Positions 1 through 9,221 of a stretch of DNA of 64,000 nt are shown here, in pieces. How positions within the stretch are numbered: position 1 is the first letter of the stretch; each line of letters opens with the position of its first letter. The notes below the pieces were generated by a model. The model was not told the DNA's origin. It worked only from the letters and a program-made list of their open reading frames with translations, and did no database searches. A program made the translations under genes and the position numbers. The stretch covers positions 6,613,597 to 6,677,596 of the forward strand of contig OX453278.1 in assembly GCA_949710005.1 (NCBI GenBank), in the 5' to 3' direction. Source of the DNA: Ricordea florida (Eukaryota; Cnidaria; Anthozoa; Corallimorpharia; Ricordeidae).

Positions 1-1620
1 TTGTGAAAACGAGTAAGAAAATAGGTAGTCTACGGGACTACATGTGGCTACTCCAATTTAGTAATTTTCATACGCTGTGCCAGGAGCTCCTGGCTGTGCA
101 CTATATTTTATAGTAAGATTTGTTAAGCCATAATGCACCACGTTTTTCAATTTCTAACATTAACTTGAAAAGTCATTGTAGTTAAGATTTAACTTTGGTC
201 TCTGGGGTAATTGTGGGTACAAAATAAACCAGTCCGAACACTTGAAATCCCAGCATCCCTCGCGCGTCAAGTTTTCACTCTTACTTAACATCCCGATGAC
301 ATCGTGGCTACCAGCCTTCTGTCTCTTAGCCACAAAAAACCCGGCTTATAATATTTAAACTCACCTGCAGGGAATGGAAAACCTAGATCCGTCACAGCGG
401 TGTAGTACCTTTCTACCAAATGGAAATACACAACGTCTTTTGTTGTGCCCCGCAACGTCCTGAAAGCAGTATCTCAGTCACATAAATTTATAAAATTATA
501 AAAATGAAAATTACTACCACAATATGCTTCAGCAGACAGTGATTTGTACGAAAAGATGTTTTTTCGAAGTAAAACCGCCTTAAGGAGGGTCTGAAACAAA
601 AGTAAATTATACAGAATTTTGGGCGCAATTGACCAAGCATTGGACATGTTAGGTATCTAACCCAGGGCTTTCAATAAGAATTTTAGAAGCTGGAGAATTG
701 TGTAAAATAACGCGAGAATATTCTGAAAGCGCTCCACGTCTAAATTTCAAACTAGCTCGGGCCATCTAAATTTGGCCGGAGAATTCTTCGTAGTAGTCGG
801 AGAATTCTCTGATCTCCGACACCTAATGATCACCATGCTAATCAATCTCCTGAAATTGCAAATCAGCCAATGGTAGGTATGAAAGAATACCTTACGTTAT
901 AGCTTACAGAATAGATGCCGAAGACATCCACACTCTTCTTAAAGATGGCAAAATATGTAAAGTAAATTATATTAACTAACAAGTAACTTCTTTCTTTGTT
1001 TGTTTCTCTCTCTTTTCTTCTATTTCTTTTGTTTTGTTTAAATGATAATGAAGTCTGATTTAAAAGCGCAACCCGCCTCGATTAGCTTTGCTACCTGCGG
1101 GTTGCGGAGGATTATCATTGTATTTTGTATCTTAAATCAATAAGATAATGTTGATAGAAACTCAACTGCCGGCTTAACTTTTATTTTTGTTTTGTTTTTT
1201 ATTTTTATTTTTTATTATAATCCAACATAAGATCATACATATATATATATATGCCGGCTTAACTTACAGAGATTCACTGAATGGGCTCTGTGTAAATCCT
1301 ATGGCTTGATGTAACAACCGTAGGAGAGCTTCCGAGTAATAAGCCTGACAGTGGAGAAAGAACAAGACTTTAAATATACATCATAAATAAAAATGATTTT
1401 TTTAATGAACGCTATTATTCTTATTTAATCATTAACATTGACAGATACGAAAATTTAAATCATCCAAAAACGTTAACGCCAATAAGAAGGACTAAGTGGA
1501 GAAGGGCGTTGAGTGAGGTATTTAGTATATGGTAATCAAATGGTTTCGATTGCAATTTGGAATAAATGAGCACAAGTAAATTTTTCAAAGACTGAAAAAA
1601 ATTGCACGAGCCTGTAGGGC
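1..1620. other. Host intergenic DNA, no gene seen
   Basis: No open reading frame or splice-flanked exon here is convincing. A GC-richer block at about 1060-1110 can fold (CAACCCGC ... GCGGGTTG) and is followed by T-rich and (AT)n sequence near 1190-1255, which resembles the 3' tail of an old retroelement. I see nothing else to call. Confidence 0.5.
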
Positions 1621-1627
1621 GAATGCA

Positions 1628-1880
1628 ATTTTATTTTATTTTATTAGCTTCGCCTGTTAATAGGCAGGGGTGCAACAACAGGGGTGAGCCAATTACAGTG
1701 GTCCCTGGAAATGTTGGTTTTTGTGGAGAGGGGAAAACCGGAGTACCCGGAGAAAAACCTCTCGGAGCAGAGTAGAGAACCAACAAACTCACCCCACATA
1801 TGACGCCGGGGCCGGGAATCGAACCCGGGCCACATTGGTGGAAAGCGAGCGCTCTCACCACTGCGCCAACCCTGCTCCCC
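1628..1880 (-). repeat. tRNA-derived SINE, copy 1
   Basis: Read on the minus strand, this starts with a tRNA-like head holding an A-box (GTTGGCGCAGTGGTGAGAGC) and a B-box (GGGTTCGATTCCC). A body with GGTTTTTCTCCGGGTACTCC follows, and it ends in an ATTTT-rich tail at 1628-1646. The same head and body recur in the opposite direction at 2496-2667. The head does not fold into a full tRNA, so this is a SINE and not a tRNA gene. Short frames inside it come from the repeat. Confidence 0.85.
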
Positions 1881-2495
1881 ATGTTGTCTTTGAAAAATTA
1901 AAGTTGTTGTCTTTGAAAAATTAATGAGTGCCAATTTATACAAAATTGCACTCGAAATCATTTGATTACTTGTTAATAATATATACACAGAAAAAAATTA
2001 ATTTCAAACTTCAGCACTCAATTTCACCTTTCTGCACTTTTTGGGATTAATTGACGAGCTCTCAGCCAATCAGGGCGTTGAAATTTTTGCATATAAAACC
2101 TAAAACCACCGGACAATTGAAACATCCCGCAAAGACAGGAGTAAGTTAACAAACTTCTTGTGCGACTCAAGGTTTGACTCTGCGAATGAAAGGGTTGAAA
2201 GTTACAACCACATCGTATAGTATTGGGAGTAAAAGGGTTAAACGTTTGAAGCACAGACATACATACATACATACATACTTTATTTAAGGTATCATAAGAA
2301 ATAAACAATACAAATAATATCCCAAAAAGGAAGTTTAAGAGGTTGACCCTATGTAAATAAACTTCCAAAAATAAAAATTAAAAATATATGCTTATGAAGA
2401 AAATCTAAGATCTAAGATGGATAAAAACCTAAGAAATACACATGTACGATTTAAGAGCTAGTTTAAAACGTCTTAAATTTCCTATGTCAACAACA
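1881..2495. other. Host DNA between two opposed SINE copies
   Basis: No gene is seen. There is a short (CATA)n run at about 2258-2278. The stretch at 2161-2230 (AAGGTTTGACTC...AAAGGGTTGAA) resembles sequence in the right flank of the large element near 20085-20135, so it may be a dispersed host repeat. Confidence 0.5.
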
Positions 2496-2667
2496 TGGGG
2501 AGCAGGGTTGGCGCAGTGGTGAGAGCGCTCGCTTTCCACCAATGTGGCCCGGGTTCGATTCCCGGCCCCGGCGTCATATGTGGGCTGAGTTTGTTGGTTC
2601 TCTACTCTGCTCTGAGAGGTTTTTCTCCGGGTACTCCGGTTTTCCCCTCTCCACAAAAACCAACATT
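2496..2667 (+). repeat. tRNA-derived SINE, copy 2
   Basis: Plus-strand copy of the SINE at 1628-1880. It has the same A-box and B-box tRNA-like head, the same CTCCGGGTACTCCGG body and the same CCACAAAAACCAACATT end. A GATTT-rich tail follows to about 2710. It differs from copy 1 at only a few positions. Confidence 0.85.
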
Positions 2668-3447
2668 AGATTTGATTTGATTTAATATGATTTGATTTGA
2701 TTTCATTTGTGCTTTACAGTGTCCCCAATTAGTACAGCAGTGCTAAATACAGTTGACACTTAAATAAAGTTCATTATTATTATTATTATTATTGGCGGGC
2801 AGGTCATTCCATTCACGAATAATTTTAACAAAGAAAGAGTATTTATAACAATTGCAGTTAGCCGATTTAACTTGCAGCTTGTAGTTGTGATTGGACCTGG
2901 TACGTTTTGAAGCGAACTCAAAAAAATCGGAAAAACAAAGGCTATTTAATTTGAATACAAGTTTATAGCATTCATTCAAGGAAAAATATAGCCTTCTATC
3001 AGTCAACTGCGACCACCGTAACATTACAAGGTTTGACTGTTGGAGTAAAATTAGAACCACAGAGTATGATACAGTTTACAACAACAAACTACCAGTGAAA
3101 TGGTTTAAATATGAGCCATCTTTCAGAGGCAGTGTCAGACGTTGTAAACGTTTTCATACTAGGAACCGTGCATTTTTTATGAGGGAGGGGGACTGGTGTG
3201 ATTCGGGAAGCACCATCTAAAAATTGCATGACCCTCCCCCCTCAGCTTGCCAATTTTTCACATGACCCCCCCCCCCATATCAAAAGAAAGAGTAGCCAAT
3301 TTCGGATTAAAACATACAAGTCAGTACTAAAATACTTCAGGTGAGTCCTACTTTTCCCAAATTTTCGCATGACCCCCCAAAATTCCACCAGCCCCCCTCC
3401 TCCCTCGTAAAAAATGAACGGTCACCTTATGTGGTTTAATTTCCAAT
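2668..3447. other. Host DNA left of the virus-like element
   Basis: GATTT repeats are followed by an AATAAA-containing segment and a (TTA)n microsatellite near 2774-2795. Further on are G/C homopolymers near 3185-3275 and 3370-3410. A 105-codon minus-strand frame at 2743-3060 has no recognisable domain. I see no supported gene. Confidence 0.5.
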
Positions 3448-3452
3448 CCTTG
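3448..3452 (+). repeat. Target-site duplication, left (CCTTG)
   Basis: CCTTG directly abuts the outer end of the left inverted repeat. The same five bases directly follow the right repeat at 20072-20076. Polinton/Maverick integration usually gives 6 bp, so either this is a 5-bp duplication or the sixth base has changed. Confidence 0.75.
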
Positions 3453-3720
3453 TGATGTGTATTTATGGGGCTGCTGGCACATTTTACATTCTAATTTTAT
3501 TCTTATTAAATTCTAATTTTATTCTGATTTTATTTTAATTATAATAATAAGATTTTATAACTTCAGCTAGCACATTTAACAAAAGCTAATATTTAATTAA
3601 AATTTCATTAAACTTTTCACAGGAAGAGAGCAATAATAATATATCAATGTTTAGATAATTTGTTGAAAAATTTTGTCTGAAAATGATGATGCGCGGATCT
3701 GGCACATTTAATAAAAATTT
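3453..3720 (+). repeat. Left terminal inverted repeat, 268 bp
   Basis: It starts TGATGTGTATTTATGGGGCT and ends ...TTTAATAAAAATTT. The reverse complement of 19804-20071 matches it base for base in my reading. Identity between the ends of a 16.6 kb element implies recent replication or insertion. It holds three copies of a CTRGCACATTT motif. Confidence 0.95.
3474..3712 (+). promoter_or_regulatory. Three iterated CTRGCACATTT motifs in the TIR
   Basis: CTGGCACATTTTA starts at 3474, CTAGCACATTTAAC at 3567 and CTGGCACATTTAAT at 3699, all in the same orientation. The right TIR carries the mirror copies. In protein-primed genomes the ends act as replication origins, and the integrase also binds the ends. 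Repeated motifs here may be binding sites, but that is inference. Confidence 0.5.
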
Positions 3721-3730
3721 AAAAAAAATA

Positions 3731-3750
3731 GATTTAAAGAAAGAAAAAAT
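3731..3750 (+). promoter_or_regulatory. Early-type A-rich box before polB
   Basis: GATTTAAAGAAAGAAAAAAT lies 32 nt before the polB start. It closely resembles the boxes before the SSB-like gene (13691-13710) and the Cys/His repeat gene (19768-19786). Promoter function is inferred from recurrence and position. Confidence 0.5.
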
Positions 3751-3782
3751 AATTATAGAATAAGAATAATTAATATATAAAA

Positions 3783-6700
3783 ATGGAAGAACAATTACGA
3801 AGATTAAATGTTGTGCAATTGAAATCATTAGCTAGATGGTATAATATTCCAGGGCGATCTTATTTTAATAAAAGAGAATTTGTTCAAGAGTTGAGTAATA
3901 TTCCTGAAATAACTAATAATATTCAACAAATTATTACTAATATTGCTGGAATTGTTAATGAGTTACGTAATACACCAATGAGACCAAGAGATCAACCAAA
4001 TTTAGCTCTTCCAATTCCAGATATTGAACCACAACCAATTAGAATAAGAAATAGACCAAATTTACCACCTTTAAATATTCCCCCACCAATGCCTGGAACA
4101 CCGCCCGGATCACCAGATAGATTTAGACCGGGGACGCCACCAGGTTCACCAGTTCCACCTCAACCCCCACGAAATATTAATAAAATAAAGCCAAAAAGAC
4201 CACCCCCACCCAAACCAACACGCCCACCGCCTCCTATTCCAACAAAAACTAAAAAACAAACTCCTGTTTTAGGAAATGTATTAAAAAAGTTTTGGAATTT
4301 TGTAAAGCCATATGTTCCTGAAAAAGTAAAAAATAAAGCAGAAGAAGTAGCTAAAAATTTTATAGAAAGATATAAAAAAGTAAATAAGCCAAAAGAAATA
4401 AATCCTCCGCCGCCTAAAAGAGATTATAATAAGGAGGGTGCAAGGCCAAAAACAAAGCAATTGTTTAAAAAGACTAAAGAAGAAGATAAGTTAGATTTTA
4501 CACCAAGAGAATATGAATCAGCTATTAATGGAAATTATATAAGCTATAGGATTGAAGGAAATGAAAAGAATGATGAAAAGACATTCTTACATAAAATAAA
4601 ACCAAAAGTTATAGATTTACTTAGAAAGAGAGTTGAAACACAAAAATCATTAAAGACTAAATTTATATTTTCATGCAGATTCAAAAAAAAATTATTCAAA
4701 GAATTAGACATATATAAATACAGCGACGCGTCCTTTCCTTCTGAAAAATCAGAAATTGTTCTTGAGGCAACAGATTTATCAGAATTATTTGATAGATTAA
4801 CAAATCAACAACTTATATTATTTGAAAATTTTTTAAATAATGAATCTGGTTGGAAACTCGAACGCGTACTATTCTTTGACATTTTCATAGATCGTTTTGT
4901 TCCACTTTTAGGTGGATCTTATATTCCATTACCAAAAGAATTGTTAAACAGGAATGCTCTTATTAACCTTAAGAATTATGATGAAAAATGTTTCAAGTGG
5001 TGTGTATCACGAGCTGTTTATCCAGCTGTTAAAAATCCACAAAGAATAACTAAAGAATTGATAGAACAATCTAAGAATTTTAATTGGGACGGAATTAATT
5101 TTCCAAGCGCAATACATGATATTGTTAATTTTGAAAACCAAAATGATTATGATATTGCTATATATGGATATGATGAGAAAATAGGAGTTTATCCTATAAA
5201 AAGAAGTGGTAAAAGGGGGTTTAAATTGATTAGATTGCTTTTAATAACAGAAGAAAATAAAGATGAAGAACCAAAAAAACACTTTGTTTTAATAAAAAAT
5301 GTTAGTGCACTTATACGAAGACAAGTTACTAAACGTAAATGTAAGTTGTACTTTTGTGATAATTGTTTGCACCATTTTCATTTAAAAAGCTCATTGGAAA
5401 AGCATGAAGGTTATTGTTTTTTGTATAATGAAGCAAGGATTGATATGCTAAAAGATGAAGATGGTAATCCTTGTTTTCTTTCTTTTAGAAATTTTGTTAA
5501 AAAAATGAGAATACCGTTTGTAGCCTATGCAGACTTTGAGTGTATTTTGAAACAAATAAAAAATAATGAGCTCCTAGATAAAAGTAAAAGTTTTACAAAT
5601 AAATATCAAACCCACAAACCAGTTGCATTTGGCTGTTATATTAAGAGTTTTAATGAAAAAATATGTAAATCAAGATTTTATAGATATACAGCAGAATCAG
5701 AAGAAGATGATGTGGCGCAGAAATTTGTTGAATATCTAGAGAAAGAATTTAAGGAAATTTATAAAAAATGTATTAGTTATAATGTAAAAAGATTCAAAAA
5801 GTTTAATAAGAAGAATATGACAGAAAATGATAAAATAAACTATGAAAACGCAACTCATTGCCATATATGCGAGAAAGAATTGGGCGAAGATAAGGTAATA
5901 GATCACTGTCATCTTACAGGAAAGTATAGAGGCGCGGCTCATAAAGATTGCAATTTAAATTATAAGTTACCAAAATTCTTTCCTGTTATAATTCATAATT
6001 TATCGGGATATGATGCTCATCTATTTATTAATAATCTTGCTAAAACAGAAGGTAAAATAAAACTAATACCAAATAATGAGGAAAAGTATATTTCTTTCTC
6101 AAAAGAGATTGTGGTTGACACCTTTAAAGATAAAGAAACTGGTAAGATGAAAGATTCTAAGAGAGATATAAGATTTATAGATTCATTAAGATTTATGCAA
6201 TCCAGCCTTGGTAAATTAGCAAATAATCTTCCAAAAGATTCTTTTGAAAATAGTAAAAAATACTATTCTGGAGAGAAATTAGAGTTATTGTTGAGAAAGG
6301 GAGTATTCCCATATGATTGGCTTGATGACTTTGATAAATTAAACGAAACCCAACTTCCAACAAAGGAAGCTTTTTACTCAAAACTTAGAGATGAAGATAT
6401 TTCAGAAGATGATTATCAACACGCTAAAAAGGTATGGGAAACTTTTAATATGAAAACAATGCGAGATTACCTTAATCTATATCTCCAGTCTGATGTGTTA
6501 TTATTAGCCGATGTTTTTGAAAACTTTAGAGATGTTTGTCAAAAAAATTATGGTTTGGATCCTGCTTGGTATTATACAGCACCAGGTCTGGCTTGGGATG
6601 CAATGTTAAAGTTAACCAAAATTGAATTGGAGATGATAATCGACATTGATATGTTAATTATGATTGAGAAAGGCGTTCGAGGTGGTATAGCTCAAATATC

Positions 6701-7991
6701 AAACAGATATGCTAAAGCAAATAACTCATACATGAAAGAATATGATCCTAAAATGGTTACAAATTATATACAATATCTAGATGCAAATAATTTATATGGA
6801 GGAGCAATGAGTAAACCACTCCCCACTCATGGTTTAAGATGGATGACTAAAGAAGAGTTAATAAACTGGAAAAATATGCCGTGTATATTAGAGGTTGATT
6901 TAAAATATCCACAACATCTTCATGATTTACATAGTGATTATCCGCTTGCCCCAGAAAGAATTAAGGTTAATAGGGTTGAGAAATTGATACCAAACCTAAA
7001 TGATAAAAAGAATTATGTTATTCAACATGAAACTCTAAAAAGATATGAAAGTCTAGGATTAGAAGTAACAGATATTCATAGAGGAATTACATTTAAAGAG
7101 TCTGCATGGTTAAAACCATACATTGATTTGAATACAAAATTAAGAGCACAGGCGAAAAACGATTTTGAAAAAGATTTCTTTAAACTTATGAATAACTCTG
7201 TATTTGGAAAAACAATGGAAAATCTTAGAAAAAGGGTAGATATAAGATTGGTTACTAATGAGAAAGATGCAAAAAAATTAATATCAAAAGCTAACTATAA
7301 TCGCCGTACTATTTTTTCTGAGAATCTTATAGCCGTACATATGAATAGAACACATATAAAATACGATAAACCTATTTACTTAGGGATGTGTATTTTAGAT
7401 GTAAGTAAAGAAATAATGTATGACTTTCATTATAATTATATTAAACCAAAATATGGTGATAAAGCTAAATTACTTATGACAGATACAGATAGTCTTGTAT
7501 ATGATATAGAAACAGAGGATTTCTATAAGGATATAAGTCTAGATGTTAGAGAAAAATTTGATACCAGTAATTACCCTAAAAATCACCCATCAGGTATTGA
7601 GACTGGTGTAAACAAAAAAGTAATTGGAAAGTTTAAAGATGAAACAGGCGGAAAAATAATAACTGAATTTGTTGGTCTTCGGGCTAAACTATATTCTTTC
7701 AGGTTGGATGATGGTAAAGAGGAGAAAAAGAATAAAGGAATAAAAAAATCAGTTATAGAAAATACAATAAAATTTGATGATTACAAGGAATGCTTGAACA
7801 GCAAAGAAAAGCAGATGAGAGAAATGCCAGTAATAAGAAGTTATAAGCATTTTGTTTATACTGAAACTGTTAATAAAGTTGCGCTATCTGCTGATGATGA
7901 TAAGAGAATTATTCAAAAAGATGGAATACGTACTCTTCCATATGGTCATTATCTTACCAAAACAGAATCGGGGGGTAACTGTGTATCATAA
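3783..7991 (+). CDS. polB: Protein-primed type family B DNA polymerase
   Basis: The 1402-residue product should replicate the element's linear DNA. Residues 1-40 form a SAP-like helix-turn-helix (QLKSLARWYNIPGRSYFNKREF), and residues about 85-160 are proline-rich. A C2H2-type finger lies at about 525-545 and a CxxC...HCH...C cluster at about 693-723, like the endonuclease VII metal site. Exonuclease motifs are D584-F-E586, HNLSGYD (738-744) and YLQSD (900-904). Polymerase motifs are motif A around D1000 (LDANNLYGG), motif B KLMNNSVFGK (from 1134) and motif C DTD (1234-1236). All catalytic residues are present. Length fits Polinton-type PolB, which often carries a long N-terminal extension that may include the priming function. 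Its 3' end overlaps the convergent integrase gene by 43 bp. Confidence 0.95.
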   Translation: MEEQLRRLNVVQLKSLARWYNIPGRSYFNKREFVQELSNIPEITNNIQQIITNIAGIVNELRNTPMRPRDQPNLALPIPDIEPQPIRIRNRPNLPPLNIPPPMPGTPPGSPDRFRPGTPPGSPVPPQPPRNINKIKPKRPPPPKPTRPPPPIPTKTKKQTPVLGNVLKKFWNFVKPYVPEKVKNKAEEVAKNFIERYKKVNKPKEINPPPPKRDYNKEGARPKTKQLFKKTKEEDKLDFTPREYESAINGNYISYRIEGNEKNDEKTFLHKIKPKVIDLLRKRVETQKSLKTKFIFSCRFKKKLFKELDIYKYSDASFPSEKSEIVLEATDLSELFDRLTNQQLILFENFLNNESGWKLERVLFFDIFIDRFVPLLGGSYIPLPKELLNRNALINLKNYDEKCFKWCVSRAVYPAVKNPQRITKELIEQSKNFNWDGINFPSAIHDIVNFENQNDYDIAIYGYDEKIGVYPIKRSGKRGFKLIRLLLITEENKDEEPKKHFVLIKNVSALIRRQVTKRKCKLYFCDNCLHHFHLKSSLEKHEGYCFLYNEARIDMLKDEDGNPCFLSFRNFVKKMRIPFVAYADFECILKQIKNNELLDKSKSFTNKYQTHKPVAFGCYIKSFNEKICKSRFYRYTAESEEDDVAQKFVEYLEKEFKEIYKKCISYNVKRFKKFNKKNMTENDKINYENATHCHICEKELGEDKVIDHCHLTGKYRGAAHKDCNLNYKLPKFFPVIIHNLSGYDAHLFINNLAKTEGKIKLIPNNEEKYISFSKEIVVDTFKDKETGKMKDSKRDIRFIDSLRFMQSSLGKLANNLPKDSFENSKKYYSGEKLELLLRKGVFPYDWLDDFDKLNETQLPTKEAFYSKLRDEDISEDDYQHAKKVWETFNMKTMRDYLNLYLQSDVLLLADVFENFRDVCQKNYGLDPAWYYTAPGLAWDAMLKLTKIELEMIIDIDMLIMIEKGVRGGIAQISNRYAKANNSYMKEYDPKMVTNYIQYLDANNLYGGAMSKPLPTHGLRWMTKEELINWKNMPCILEVDLKYPQHLHDLHSDYPLAPERIKVNRVEKLIPNLNDKKNYVIQHETLKRYESLGLEVTDIHRGITFKESAWLKPYIDLNTKLRAQAKNDFEKDFFKLMNNSVFGKTMENLRKRVDIRLVTNEKDAKKLISKANYNRRTIFSENLIAVHMNRTHIKYDKPIYLGMCILDVSKEIMYDFHYNYIKPKYGDKAKLLMTDTDSLVYDIETEDFYKDISLDVREKFDTSNYPKNHPSGIETGVNKKVIGKFKDETGGKIITEFVGLRAKLYSFRLDDGKEEKKNKGIKKSVIENTIKFDDYKECLNSKEKQMREMPVIRSYKHFVYTETVNKVALSADDDKRIIQKDGIRTLPYGHYLTKTESGGNCVS

Positions 7992-8941
7992 GGAATAACT
8001 TGTAATTCTTCCCTAACAAATCCACGTTTAGGCCCATCTACTAAATAATATAAAACCGGCTGATTAGGTGAAATTACACTTCTTGAAATATTATAAATTT
8101 TTATACTCCAAATGGGATCAGTAGCTCGTCTTTTTTCTCCCCCCTCAAGCTCACCGGGGAATAATAAATATCTAACATTAACATAAGGAGATAATCTAAC
8201 TTCATCAAGACCAACAACTCGGTGATATCTTTTAGTTTCAATATCAATCTCTTTCATTTTTATAGCATCATCAGGTTCTTTACCGGTTATTCTAGTTGGT
8301 GTATTATTCAAAGTTTTTAGAATATCCGGTAATCTTTTCACCCACACCCTTGAACGATCATAACTTGTCATTTCCTGTGCATATTGATGACTAAATATTC
8401 TTTCGCCTAATATTTTATTTGCGTTTTCCACAAAAGCTTGAGCTCTATGGTTTCCAGCTTCGCTTCTTTGAATTTTTACATTATGATAATTCATAAGTTT
8501 TGTAACCTCGCCCATAAATTCTTTTCCAGGATCAACCATTAATGTTTTTGGATATTTTAACTTCCTGGAATATATTTTCTCAAAAGAATTTGAAATTTCC
8601 CTACTTTCTTTTGAGGTTAATGGTTCAGCATCTTTATATCTCGAAGCCACATCAACCACAACTAATGCATATTTATATGTTTTTCTTCCAACTCTATCAT
8701 GCGGTAAAAATAATAAATCTGCTTGGTGAATGTGATTAGGTTTATCCACAACCCAATGCGGTCTAGGTATATATTTTGAGGCTGGAAGATAGATTTGCCA
8801 TATTGCCTGTTTCTGCAACCATTGTTTTGCCTCATTTTCACTTACTTTTGCTTTTTCAGCTAATTTATTAATAGCAGAATATCCTTTCCAATATCCCATA
8901 GTTGAATAATATATTTTTGAAAGTATCTTTTCGTTATTCAT
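7949..8941 (-). CDS. Retroviral-type DDE integrase
   Basis: The 330-residue product should join the element's ends to host DNA. An N-terminal helical domain (residues 1-50) looks like a helix-turn-helix; I do not see a clear HHCC zinc site. The rve-type core has D75 (HQADLLF), D137 (MVDPGKEF) and E172 (FVENAN), giving the D,D35E spacing of retroviral and Polinton integrases. The C-terminus (about 265-330) looks like the SH3/chromo-like fold found at this place in such enzymes. The gene is convergent with polB (43-bp overlap). Its start region diverges from the 71-residue gene at 8974, so the two share a short promoter. The core is intact, so it may be active. Confidence 0.93.
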   Translation of the reverse strand: MNNEKILSKIYYSTMGYWKGYSAINKLAEKAKVSENEAKQWLQKQAIWQIYLPASKYIPRPHWVVDKPNHIHQADLLFLPHDRVGRKTYKYALVVVDVASRYKDAEPLTSKESREISNSFEKIYSRKLKYPKTLMVDPGKEFMGEVTKLMNYHNVKIQRSEAGNHRAQAFVENANKILGERIFSHQYAQEMTSYDRSRVWVKRLPDILKTLNNTPTRITGKEPDDAIKMKEIDIETKRYHRVVGLDEVRLSPYVNVRYLLFPGELEGGEKRRATDPIWSIKIYNISRSVISPNQPVLYYLVDGPKRGFVREELQVIPYDTQLPPDSVLVR

Positions 8942-8958
8942 TTAAAAATTAATAAAGC

Positions 8959-8976
8959 ATCTTATAAATTACAATG
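8959..8976 (+). promoter_or_regulatory. ATCTTATAAATTACAATG box, copy 1
   Basis: These 18 bp, ending in the start codon of the 71-residue gene, are repeated exactly at 9204-9221 ending in the capsid start codon. A weaker AAAG(C/T) match extends upstream. It is probably a late promoter placed right at the start codon. The strand opposite leads into the integrase gene. Confidence 0.6.
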
Positions 8977-9189
8977 ATTGAAGATAGAAAAAAAGAAGAA
9001 GTAAAAGCACAAACAAAAATTGTTATTAAAAGTTTTATACATAAATTTTTTTGGGAAGAAAATTTATATAATGAAGATTTTAATTGTGTTGTTTTGTTTA
9101 TGTTAAGTAAAATACCAAATTTGAAAGAAAAACTATTAAAAATTATTAACGAAGTAGAGAATAATAATAATAGAACAACACAGGTTTAA
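8974..9189 (+). CDS. Small charged protein, 71 residues, unknown
   Basis: I do not recognise this product. It is Lys/Glu-rich at the start (MIEDRKKEEVKAQ), has a hydrophobic helix-prone centre around FNCVVLFMLSKIPNLKEKLL, and ends in an Asn run. It looks like a small helical protein. Support for a real gene is its promoter box, shared exactly with the capsid gene, and its position in the late cluster between integrase and capsid. A co-expressed minor virion or assembly factor is possible, but nothing in the sequence shows the function. Confidence 0.6.
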   Translation: MIEDRKKEEVKAQTKIVIKSFIHKFFWEENLYNEDFNCVVLFMLSKIPNLKEKLLKIINEVENNNNRTTQV

Positions 9190-9203
9190 AGGCTAACCAA
9201 AGT

Positions 9204-9221
9204 ATCTTATAAATTACAATG
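9204..9221 (+). promoter_or_regulatory. ATCTTATAAATTACAATG box, copy 2
   Basis: Exact second copy of the box at 8959-8976. It ends in the ATG of the capsid gene, which supports that start codon. Strong late expression of the capsid gene would be expected. Confidence 0.6.

Noticed and set aside
2496-2580. tRNA gene
   Set aside because: Head of a SINE that recurs inverted at 1628-1880; no full cloverleaf.
5736-5942. 68-codon minus-strand membrane protein
   Set aside because: Antisense shadow of Lys/Asn-rich polB sequence, which reads as hydrophobic.
8542-8739. 65-codon plus-strand gene in the integrase region
   Set aside because: Antisense to the intact integrase core; no promoter box.
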